From the NCBI GenBank assembly GCA_034926415.1, contig JAYFRC010000068.1, forward strand, positions 1 to 40,787: DNA of 40,787 bases. Direction: 5' to 3'. The stretch comes from JAYFRC01 sp034926415. Its GTDB lineage: Bacteria; Bacillota; Clostridia; Oscillospirales; Oscillospiraceae. The notes beneath the pieces are model-generated. The model was not told the origin of the DNA. It did no database searches and was given only the letters and a program-made list of their open reading frames with translations. Position numbers and translations under genes: made by a program. Positions 14,298 to 22,396 of the stretch are shown in pieces (the first letter of the stretch is position 1; every line of letters starts with the position of its first letter).

Positions 14298-16165
14298 GGG
14301 CAAATCAGAAAAGGGCGCTGGCGAGAGTAATAATTTCAGGAATACTTCTCGTCGGAGCGGAGCTCGCCTCGGCGTACGCCGGACTGCCAAAGACTGCGCG
14401 CCTTGCGCTCTTGGCGGGAGCATACGCTACGATAGGTTGGGATGTGCTGTGGAAGGCACTGCGCAATATAGGTCACGGTCAGGTATTCGACGAGAATTTC
14501 CTCATGTCGGTCGCGACGCTTGGAGCTTTTGCCGTGGGCGAATATCCGGAGGGCGTTGCAGTAATGCTGTTTTACCAGACCGGCGAGCTGTTCCAAAGCT
14601 TTGCCGTAGGGCGCTCGCGCGCGTCAATAGCGGCCCTGATGGACATAAGTCCGGACTGCGCCAATCTTCTGGGCGACGACGGAGAAACGAAGAAAGTAGA
14701 TCCTGACGACGTTGAGCTCGGAAGCGTCATAATAGTACGCCCAGGCGAAAAGATACCGCTCGACGGCATGGTGATTGAGGGTGAAAGCTCGATCGATACA
14801 GCCGCGCTGACGGGAGAATCCCTGCCGAGGCACGTCGCGGCGGGAGATGCGGTCATCAGCGGCTGCGTCAGCATGAGCGGAGTACTTAAGGTGCGCACGA
14901 CAAAGGAATTTGGGCAGTCCACGGTTTCGCGGATACTCGAACTTGTCGAGAGCGCAGCGGATAAAAAGGCCAAGACTGAGAACTTCATAACCCGTTTTGC
15001 ACGCTGGTATACTCCGCTTGTTGTATTTTGTGCGCTGGCGCTGGCGCTCATTCCGTCGCTTGTGACCGGAGACTGGGCGGAATGGATACACAGAGCGCTT
15101 ATTTTCCTCGTTATCTCCTGCCCGTGCGCGCTTGTGATATCCGTGCCGCTGACGTTTTTCGGCGGTATAGGCGGCGCGTCGAGACAGGGCGTGCTCGTTA
15201 AGGGCGGCAACTATCTCGAGGCGCTGGCGAGCATCGGAATTGTCGTGTTTGACAAGACGGGAACACTGACAAAGGGAGACTTCACTGTTACAGAAGTTAT
15301 TCCCGCGGCAGGCGTGAGCGAGGACGAGCTTATCGAGACGGCGGCTCTCGCGGAGAGCTATTCGTCGCATCCGATTGCCGCGGCAATAATGGCAAAATAT
15401 GGGAATAAATGCGATAAGAACCGTATAAGCGGCATAGAGGAGATAGCGGGACACGGTGTCCGCGCAAAGATAGACGGAGCGTCGGTCTGCGCCGGAAACG
15501 CGAAGCTGATGGAAAGCGAAAACGTAGATTTCGCGCCCGTCGACTTGCAGGGCACGGCCGTATATGCTTCGCGCGACGTGAAATATCTTGGCGCGATAGT
15601 GATTTCAGACAGCGTCAAGGACGGAGCGAAAGACGCGATATCTGCGCTTAAGGCCGCGGGAGTCAGAAAGACGGTTATGCTCACTGGCGACAGAGCTTCG
15701 GCTGCCGAGAGCATTGCAACGAAACTTAGGATAGACGAGATGCACGCGGAACTTTTGCCCGAAGACAAGGTTGAAAGGGTGGAGGAGCTGCTTGCCGGAA
15801 AGCACAAGGGAGAGGAACTCGCCTTTGTCGGAGACGGGATAAACGATGCGCCCGTACTGTCACGCGCGGACGTGGGTATAGCTATGGGCGCCATGGGCTC
15901 GGATGCGGCGATAGAGGCTGCTGACGTAGTGCTGATGGACGACGATCCGCGCAAGATTGCGCTCGGTATACGTCTTGCTCGTAAGGCTATGCGCATAGCC
16001 AGACAGAACATCGTGTTTGCGCTTGCGATAAAATTCTTATTTTTAGCGCTTGGCGCTATCGGGATTGCAAATATGTGGGAAGCAGTGTTCGCAGACGTCG
16101 GAGTGATGATAATCTGCGTGCTCAACTCGACAAGAATGCTGAAAAGTGAAAAGCGGAAAACTTGA
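14294..16165 (+). CDS. Zn2+/Cd2+/Pb2+-exporting P1B-type ATPase
   Basis: A 623-residue membrane pump of the CadA/ZntA (P1B-2) type without an N-terminal HMA domain. It carries the TGES actuator loop, the metal-transport motif CPC at residues 276-278 in SCPCALVISVPL, the phosphorylation site DKTGTLT at D320, the nucleotide-binding SSHP motif and the hinge GDGINDAPVL. The last helix has the ADVG aspartate that is seen in zinc pumps. It would export divalent soft metals at the expense of ATP. The four-base overlap with the HMA gene indicates coupled translation. Regulation is by the ArsR protein upstream. Confidence 0.93.
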   Translation: MRANQKRALARVIISGILLVGAELASAYAGLPKTARLALLAGAYATIGWDVLWKALRNIGHGQVFDENFLMSVATLGAFAVGEYPEGVAVMLFYQTGELFQSFAVGRSRASIAALMDISPDCANLLGDDGETKKVDPDDVELGSVIIVRPGEKIPLDGMVIEGESSIDTAALTGESLPRHVAAGDAVISGCVSMSGVLKVRTTKEFGQSTVSRILELVESAADKKAKTENFITRFARWYTPLVVFCALALALIPSLVTGDWAEWIHRALIFLVISCPCALVISVPLTFFGGIGGASRQGVLVKGGNYLEALASIGIVVFDKTGTLTKGDFTVTEVIPAAGVSEDELIETAALAESYSSHPIAAAIMAKYGNKCDKNRISGIEEIAGHGVRAKIDGASVCAGNAKLMESENVDFAPVDLQGTAVYASRDVKYLGAIVISDSVKDGAKDAISALKAAGVRKTVMLTGDRASAAESIATKLRIDEMHAELLPEDKVERVEELLAGKHKGEELAFVGDGINDAPVLSRADVGIAMGAMGSDAAIEAADVVLMDDDPRKIALGIRLARKAMRIARQNIVFALAIKFLFLALGAIGIANMWEAVFADVGVMIICVLNSTRMLKSEKRKT

Positions 16166-16173
16166 AGCGTTGA

Positions 16174-16220
16174 ATCCGCGCGTTTCCAAATAAAAAGGGA
16201 AGCGCGCGGATTTTTGTTTT
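16174..16220 (+). terminator. terminator of the metal-efflux operon
   Basis: ATCCGCGCGTTTCC pairs with a nearly complementary GGGAAGCGCGCGGAT around an A-rich loop and is followed by a T-run. It ends the operon nine bases after the ATPase stop. Confidence 0.8.
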
Positions 16221-16278
16221 CTGTAACTTAGGGCAAAGGCAAAAAATGTTAAAATATGGTTAAAACAGACGAATAATG

Positions 16279-16308
16279 TTGCAAACGAACCGTTGAATAT
16301 GGTAGTAT
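16279..16308 (+). promoter_or_regulatory. candidate promoter of the pilus operon
   Basis: TTGCAA (16279-16284) and TAGTAT (16303-16308) stand 18 bases apart, about 100 bases before the first pilus gene. The untranslated leader between 16315 and 16403 shows only weak pairing. I saw no known c-di-GMP riboswitch signature in it. Confidence 0.4.
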
Positions 16309-16403
16309 AAATTGAAGATATATGTGCATATCGGGGGCCGGTGATTTGCGTGTTCCGCGCGTTTGAAGCCGCCGCAGGCTGAGGGGAAACAAAAAACTTT
16401 TAC

Positions 16404-19400
16404 ATGAAAAAACTCTATGGAAAACGGAATATCAGAGGCTTTACGCTCACCGAGGTTCTGGTCACCCTGGCCATAGTCGCGGTGCTTGCCGCCATATTCA
16501 TTCCCGGCGCCGCAGCGCTCCGCTCAAGGCTTAAGATGACCGAGCTCGACAATAACGCCCGCCAGCTTTTTCTCTCGGTTCAGAGCGAGCTTACCGCCGC
16601 CAAGAGCGCGGGCCGCCTGGACGCGCTTCAGAGCGCGCTGGCGGCGAATACGCTTTCGGAGAAACCCGAGGATTACGGCGACGGGAGCGACTGGTCGCAG
16701 CTTCGCAGCGTTTCTGGTGATTCCGCTCTGTGCGAAAGCTGGTTTCCTAACACCTGCGCCGCTCTCGGCGAAATCGGCAGCAGCTTCTGCATGGAAATAA
16801 ATCCGTTCAGCGGCGACGTCTACGGCGTTTTTTATTCCGATAGCGATGCAATGAGTTATTCATCCGTGCGCGGCGAGCTTTCGACAAGAGAGCGCTCCGA
16901 GCGTAAAACGTATTATCTAGGCTACTGGGGCGGCTCCGGGGTATATTCGATTTCCGACACCGTGTCGAGCGGCCTTGCGCTAGATGCGGACATCGTCAAC
17001 GCCGAGGAGCTTTATCTCACCGTCGGGTGCGGCGACAAGCTCGCCAACGCGTTTGGAAAATATGACAATCTTGCCGTGACCGTAAACGTTGAGGACGAGA
17101 GCGGAAACACCGCGACTCTTACGCTGAACGGAAGAGGTGACGCGGCATCCGGAGCCGACGTGTCGGAAATAGCGGGCGTCACGGTCGGAACCGACGGGGA
17201 ATTTTCTATGACGTTACTGCTCGACGGCATGTTGGACAATGAGCATTTCGGCGACATAATGAAAGACTGTTTCACGGTTTCGGGTTCGGGAGTATATCCG
17301 GTTTCAGGCGATAATATCGATATAACGGTCGCCGTAGCCTATTTGGATGCGGACAATGTGACGCACAACGGAAGCGCGACTTTAGCGGCCAACAGCCTGT
17401 TCGCCTCGAAAACGACGGCGATCGACGATAACGGCACCCCGGCTATCACTACGGACGATACTAAGACCGTCTCCATCGGTGTCGGTTATCTGCGCCAGCT
17501 GAACGACCTTCGCTCGGCGTATTATCCATATACGGCCGACGCGGCTTCGACCGTGACTGTCAGCCAGACCCGCGCCATTGATTTTACAGCGGACAGTGCC
17601 TATTGGACGGCGAACACGCGCGGAAGTTCCGCAAATCCCATTGACAGATTTCTGCCCATACTCAATACTGCTCTGTTTGACGGGAATACCGTTTATGACG
17701 GCGGCGAAAACGCGCTTTCAAACTTCACGATAGGCGGAAGCACGGCGGGAACGGGTGTTTTTGCCAAATTCGGCGGCGCGGAGATTAAAAACGTGCGTAT
17801 CGTTAATCCCGCCATCGTCTCGCCTGGCGAAGCTGCGGGCGCGCTCGTCGGACAGATAACCTCAAATACAAAAATTGAAAACTGCGGCGCATATCTCGCC
17901 CTAAGAAATGGGAAGACAGCCGAGGATTATAAGATAGTTACTGACGAAAATTATACCGGAGGGCTCATCGGCACTACCGTATCGCGCGTGACCATAGACA
18001 AATGCTTTGCGGCGATAAACATACTTTCTTCGGGCGGTTACACCGGCGGGCTTGTCGGCTCTTTCGGCGGCGGAACGATAAGCAAATCCTATGCCTCCGG
18101 CGATATTGACGGGACGACGGATGTCGGCGGACTTGTCGGCGTATGCCAGGCCGATACGACGATAGCGAACTGCTATTCGACTTCAGACATTGCCGCGTCA
18201 ACGAACGCCGGCGGCATGGTCGGCGTGGCCAGAGCCGCGCTGACGGCGACGGGCTCCGCGGTTTACGGAAAGATAACGGCGAAGGAATCCGGTGCGTTTA
18301 CGGGCTCCGGGACGGCGACTTACATAAGCTGCGTATATCTTAAACAGCAGGACTACAACAGCGGCTACGGCGATGTTGCAGGGCTTACAAAAAAGAGCTA
18401 TGCGGATATCCTGACAGTCAACAGCGTGAGAAACTCGCACCCGTACGATTCGGCGCTGACAGGAGCGTTCCCGTTCACGATGGTGACGACCGAGCACTGG
18501 GGCGACTGGCCCGCCGAGATACCTGATACGGCAGGCGGAACGTTCCTTTGCTATTTTGAAGAATACACGGACGGCACATACGGCGTTTACTATATCGATG
18601 CGGACGGAAACGCCCAGAGCACCCTTGACACAACGCTCGACCCGGCGTCCGATAAGACTATAAGTTATTGGGACTACGGAATCTTGACCGGAGAAACTTC
18701 CGTGCCGTACGATATGTTTCTTGACACGTACGGCGGAGCGACGGCGCTAAACAGCTTTACGGTGGTCGGAGAGGTTTCGACGGACTTCGGAGATTATACG
18801 CTCTACGATTTTACATCTTCGTCGCATGACAGAGTCATACCTTGGGAATGGTCGAATTACAGACTTATAACCGACGTTGCAAACAACCGCACGCTTCAGG
18901 TCAACGGCCGCTACGGCGCGTCAATATGCGACGCAGCAGAGGCGTCGCTAGGAACGCAGGACGCTCCGCTCGGGATAAGGACAAATGACCAGCTTTCAAA
19001 TCTTTCTTTGCAGTCGAGAACGAACGGCTATCTGTATTTCAGCCAGACGCACAATATAGACGTTGATTCGGGTATTGGAAATTTCGATAATAACCACGGA
19101 GGCTATATATACAATGGAAATAAATACCAGATAATAGGCCTGACAAAAAATATGTTCTCAACGATAGGAACTACGTCTGAGCTCATAAATATACGCCTTT
19201 CGGACGTGGATATTTATACCTACGGAAGTACGGCGTCTCTGGCATTGACTAACTACGGCACGATAACCGACTGCAAAATGTACTCCGGCACTGTGACGAG
19301 CACAGGCGGAAACGCGGCGGGACTTATACTTGCGGACAACAGCGGAAGCAGAGCCGTTACGCACTGCGGAGTGTTCAGCGGAGCGGTGACGAGCAGCAGG

Positions 19401-20846
19401 GGAAGCGCGGCGGGACTGATATTGACCCTTACATCGGGAAAAGTCAGCGACTGTACAGTCGGAACGCTGGGCGCGACGATGCAAACGCTTACGGTATCGG
19501 CAAACGGAACCGGCGCTTCGGGAATGATACATGAGGCTGTAAGCGGCACGACAGTAACCGGCGGGCGCGTGGTGTGGACAAATGTTGCCAATACCGCCGG
19601 ACGTGCGGCAGGCTTTATCACATATAACAATACGACGATAACGGATTGCAGCTCCGAAAACTGCGTTATGTCGGCCTCCGATTATTCGGCAGGGTTCTGC
19701 ATAGACAATACCTCAACGATAGCGAACTGTCATGTGCTCAACTGCAGCATGAATTCGGAGAACGGATATTATCCGTATGCCTGCGGATTTTTAAGCAGCA
19801 ACAAGGTAAGCGCAGAAGTGACAGAGTGCTGGGCCTCCGGTGTGACGGTTTACAGCGCGAGCGGCAGCAGATACAGCGCTGCTGCGTCGGCAGGATTTGT
19901 GAACGAGAACTTGTCGTATATATCGGACTGCTTCACGGATTTGTTGTCGGTCAGCGGCCCTATGGCTGCGGGCTTCGTAATAAACAACAGGACGAGCGGT
20001 GCGATAACAGACTGCTATGCCGTCGCGCGCGGAAGCGGAATAGTTAACGGGACGACGTCGGCCGCGGGCTTCTGCCTCTATGGAAGCGGATCGCAGTATT
20101 ATGGCGGCGAACTCACGAACTGCTACTCGGCTGTTTCCGTGACTGGCAGAACCGCCTACGGTTTTGGCGGAACGACGAACATGATTAATACCAATTGCCT
20201 GTGGGCGCGCGCTTCCGGCTTTAATGACACGCTTTTCGGTGGCGTCGGTACGCCGGTGAGCCTCTACGCGCTAAAGAGCAAGGACATGGGAACGAGTTGG
20301 ACGCTCAGTACGACGGCCGAGCAGACCCACCCGGCCACACTTACGGGTAAGGCTTATCCCTATCCGAGACTTACCTTGCTTGAGCATTGGGGCGACTGGC
20401 CGGATGCTCCCGCGCAGTCAAATAAACTAGGCGTGGCCACGCTCATGACAAAGAACAACAACAAGGATAGCGGGCTTTTCGGCGCAGCGGTTGATATAAG
20501 CGCCGGCAGCTCTCAGATTATACAGAGCGGTAACAACGGCTACAGGAATGTTTCGGGGTATTATCTGCTGCTTTCGGGAGCCGACCCCACGGACTGGACG
20601 GTGACGGCTGTGTCGCAGTACTCATGGTATTATTATGATGCCTTGTGCACTGTCTCGTCTTCGGCGGCAAGCCTGACATATACCAACACTGACCTTTTGG
20701 AATACAATCTGTATGAGATAAGTGGCATGCCGTGGTGGTTCAGTGTGGGGGACAAGCTGATTGTCAGCGACGGAGTTTCCTCCTATGTTTTCACATATAC
20801 CAACGCTACTACCGGAGGAGATAAGATATACACGTTTACCTATTGA
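16404..20846 (+). CDS. giant type IV prepilin-adhesin with GLUG-type repeats
   Basis: A 1480-residue protein. A 12-residue basic leader ends in G12, followed by FTLTE and a hydrophobic helix (VLVTLAIVAVLAAIFIPGAA), a class III prepilin signal with Glu at +5. Ordinary pilins have 100-250 residues. Beyond residue 45 it is extracellular. Residues of about 440-625 contain GLUG-like repeats (GGLIG, GGLVG, GGMVG with I-x-x-C-Y strands). Residues of about 950-1275 hold a second set (AAGLIL, AAGFIT, SAGFCI, each followed by I-x-D/N-C), which suggests a beta-helical stalk. The block HP...LTG...EHWGDWP occurs twice (near residues 697 and 1329). As first gene of the pilus operon it may be a tip adhesin. 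The ribosome site is weak and distant. Confidence 0.88.
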   Translation: MKKLYGKRNIRGFTLTEVLVTLAIVAVLAAIFIPGAAALRSRLKMTELDNNARQLFLSVQSELTAAKSAGRLDALQSALAANTLSEKPEDYGDGSDWSQLRSVSGDSALCESWFPNTCAALGEIGSSFCMEINPFSGDVYGVFYSDSDAMSYSSVRGELSTRERSERKTYYLGYWGGSGVYSISDTVSSGLALDADIVNAEELYLTVGCGDKLANAFGKYDNLAVTVNVEDESGNTATLTLNGRGDAASGADVSEIAGVTVGTDGEFSMTLLLDGMLDNEHFGDIMKDCFTVSGSGVYPVSGDNIDITVAVAYLDADNVTHNGSATLAANSLFASKTTAIDDNGTPAITTDDTKTVSIGVGYLRQLNDLRSAYYPYTADAASTVTVSQTRAIDFTADSAYWTANTRGSSANPIDRFLPILNTALFDGNTVYDGGENALSNFTIGGSTAGTGVFAKFGGAEIKNVRIVNPAIVSPGEAAGALVGQITSNTKIENCGAYLALRNGKTAEDYKIVTDENYTGGLIGTTVSRVTIDKCFAAINILSSGGYTGGLVGSFGGGTISKSYASGDIDGTTDVGGLVGVCQADTTIANCYSTSDIAASTNAGGMVGVARAALTATGSAVYGKITAKESGAFTGSGTATYISCVYLKQQDYNSGYGDVAGLTKKSYADILTVNSVRNSHPYDSALTGAFPFTMVTTEHWGDWPAEIPDTAGGTFLCYFEEYTDGTYGVYYIDADGNAQSTLDTTLDPASDKTISYWDYGILTGETSVPYDMFLDTYGGATALNSFTVVGEVSTDFGDYTLYDFTSSSHDRVIPWEWSNYRLITDVANNRTLQVNGRYGASICDAAEASLGTQDAPLGIRTNDQLSNLSLQSRTNGYLYFSQTHNIDVDSGIGNFDNNHGGYIYNGNKYQIIGLTKNMFSTIGTTSELINIRLSDVDIYTYGSTASLALTNYGTITDCKMYSGTVTSTGGNAAGLILADNSGSRAVTHCGVFSGAVTSSRGSAAGLILTLTSGKVSDCTVGTLGATMQTLTVSANGTGASGMIHEAVSGTTVTGGRVVWTNVANTAGRAAGFITYNNTTITDCSSENCVMSASDYSAGFCIDNTSTIANCHVLNCSMNSENGYYPYACGFLSSNKVSAEVTECWASGVTVYSASGSRYSAAASAGFVNENLSYISDCFTDLLSVSGPMAAGFVINNRTSGAITDCYAVARGSGIVNGTTSAAGFCLYGSGSQYYGGELTNCYSAVSVTGRTAYGFGGTTNMINTNCLWARASGFNDTLFGGVGTPVSLYALKSKDMGTSWTLSTTAEQTHPATLTGKAYPYPRLTLLEHWGDWPDAPAQSNKLGVATLMTKNNNKDSGLFGAAVDISAGSSQIIQSGNNGYRNVSGYYLLLSGADPTDWTVTAVSQYSWYYYDALCTVSSSAASLTYTNTDLLEYNLYEISGMPWWFSVGDKLIVSDGVSSYVFTYTNATTGGDKIYTFTY

Positions 20847-20882
20847 CGGACACGTAAGGAATGAGCGAAGGGAGGCGTCGCT

Positions 20883-21581
20883 TTGAAAACGGTTTTTCAA
20901 AAACTGCGCAGCGAGAGCGGCGCATCCATAATCCTTGCTCTTGTGTTCCTGCTCATATGTCTCGGCGTCGGCTCGATGATACTGGCATCCGCCTCCGTCA
21001 ACATACACAAGGAGACGAGCGCGCGGGACCAGCAGGAGAAGTACCTGTCGATAGCCTCGGCAGCGCGGTTGCTGAAATCCGCCTACGCGGATTCGGAGTG
21101 CACGATGAGCGAGAGCCGTACCGTCTATACCTGCGGCTACGCAGAACACAGTCCATTCACAACGCCCGCGGCTATCGACAACACGAACAAGCTCACGGCC
21201 GCATCCTACGACGTGTTCCGCGCGGCGGCGGAGTTTGACAGCTCGGGCAGCGGATTTACTGCGGTAACGTTTAACGTCGCGCCTGACGATAATCACAGCA
21301 GCGACATGGAAAACGTGTCCGTAGCGTTTTCAATGGACGCAAATTACAACGCGACATTTGTCCTTACCTCAGCCGGGGACGACACGAAAGCTTACGCCAT
21401 GACGCTGACGTTCAAGGCGGCGGTGACTAAAAACACGTCGTATCAAAACGGCGAGTGCACGCACAGCGAAACGGACGCCGAGGGCAAAAGCTACGACGCG
21501 TCCTACCCATACACCGTGACGACGAACACAACGAGCGTCAAATGGGACGGCGGAGAGATAACAAAGGGGGCGGCGGAATGA
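20883..21581 (+). CDS. PilX/GspK-like minor pilin
   Basis: A 232-residue protein from a TTG start with a GGGAGG site. The N-terminus SESGASIILALVFLLICLGV has the small Gly-Ala processing point and hydrophobic helix of the PilX/GspK class. The residue at +5 is Leu rather than Glu, as in tip-located GspK-type pseudopilins. The C-terminal part is soluble, rich in Thr, Ser and Asp, with a few cysteines. It lies in a tight run with two further minor prepilins whose starts overlap its end (ATGA at 21578), so the set is probably made together and forms the pilus tip primer. Confidence 0.72.
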   Translation: MKTVFQKLRSESGASIILALVFLLICLGVGSMILASASVNIHKETSARDQQEKYLSIASAARLLKSAYADSECTMSESRTVYTCGYAEHSPFTTPAAIDNTNKLTAASYDVFRAAAEFDSSGSGFTAVTFNVAPDDNHSSDMENVSVAFSMDANYNATFVLTSAGDDTKAYAMTLTFKAAVTKNTSYQNGECTHSETDAEGKSYDASYPYTVTTNTTSVKWDGGEITKGAAE

Positions 21582-21880
21582 GAAAGCTGAAATCAAAACT
21601 CGCCTCCCGCCTCGGCGAGACGCTTGTCGAGACCCTAGTTTCGATACTTATTGTCGCTCTCGCGAGCGTGGCCTTCCTGTCGATGTCCCTCGCGTCCGGG
21701 AACGTCAATTTCTCGGCGGAGAAGATGAACGCGCAGCTCCGTTCCGAGCTGACGATTGCGGAAACGGGAGACGGAGAGACCCCAGGCAGGGCATATATTG
21801 ACGGAATAGGTTATAATGTTTATTATTCCGGCGGAAACGGGACGCTGACCTCCTATACGGACGCGGAGGCGGTCGGATGA
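21578..21880 (+). CDS. minor type IV prepilin
   Basis: A 100-residue protein beginning at ATG 21578, overlapping the preceding stop by four bases. The basic leader MRKLKSKLASRLG is followed by ETLVETLVSILIVALASVAF. Cleavage after G13 puts Glu at +5, as in true prepilins. The short C-terminal region (about 65 residues) is polar and ends in a beta-rich segment. In-frame codons upstream to 21455 lie within the previous gene and are a shadow. Its own stop overlaps the next start as ATGA. Confidence 0.75.
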   Translation: MRKLKSKLASRLGETLVETLVSILIVALASVAFLSMSLASGNVNFSAEKMNAQLRSELTIAETGDGETPGRAYIDGIGYNVYYSGGNGTLTSYTDAEAVG

Positions 21881-22371
21881 AAAGACTGAGAAAAAACAAT
21901 GGATTTACGCTCGTTGAAATGCTGGTCGCTACGCTCGTTCTAGTGCTCATAGCGGGAGCGATAACCGTTGGAATGCGCACGACTTCGGCCGTGTTCTGGA
22001 AGCACGATTTTGCTGCGAGCAGCGACACTCTCGCGTCCACGGTGAACGACGCGCTGTCGGACGTCTTGCGCTATGCGGAGTACGACGGCGTATCCGGAGA
22101 TGGAACGGCGCTGTTTTCAAATGACGAATACAACGTTTCGGGCGGGAAGTTCATGCTGTCTCAGGACGGGACGAACGCCGCGTCTGTCGGAAAGCTCTAT
22201 ATTGTGGACGCGTCGGACGCGAAGGCGCTCGTCAATGTCGGGAGCTACGATTCGCTCGGAATAACTGATTTTTCGATAACTTACGCCGACGGGATTTACA
22301 GTGGCAAATACACTATAACGGACGGCAGTGAAAGCAAGAGTATAGATTTCGCGTTCCGCACGCTGAAATGA
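21877..22371 (+). CDS. minor type IV prepilin (PilW/GspJ-like)
   Basis: A 164-residue prepilin. The leader MKRLRKNNG is cut before FTLVEMLVATLVLVLIAGAI, with Glu at +5. The soluble part resembles PilW or GspJ-type minor pilins in length and beta content, but without a specific signature. It is coupled to the previous gene by a four-base overlap and followed 25 bases later by pilB. Together with the two genes before it, it would make the initiating complex on which the major pilin polymerises. Confidence 0.8.
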   Translation: MKRLRKNNGFTLVEMLVATLVLVLIAGAITVGMRTTSAVFWKHDFAASSDTLASTVNDALSDVLRYAEYDGVSGDGTALFSNDEYNVSGGKFMLSQDGTNAASVGKLYIVDASDAKALVNVGSYDSLGITDFSITYADGIYSGKYTITDGSESKSIDFAFRTLK

Positions 22372-22396
22372 CGGAACGGAAAAGGGGAGAAACGAT

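Noticed and set aside
16216..16403. c-di-GMP riboswitch before the pilus operon
   Set aside because: Neither the class I nor the class II conserved core is present; only weak hairpins occur.
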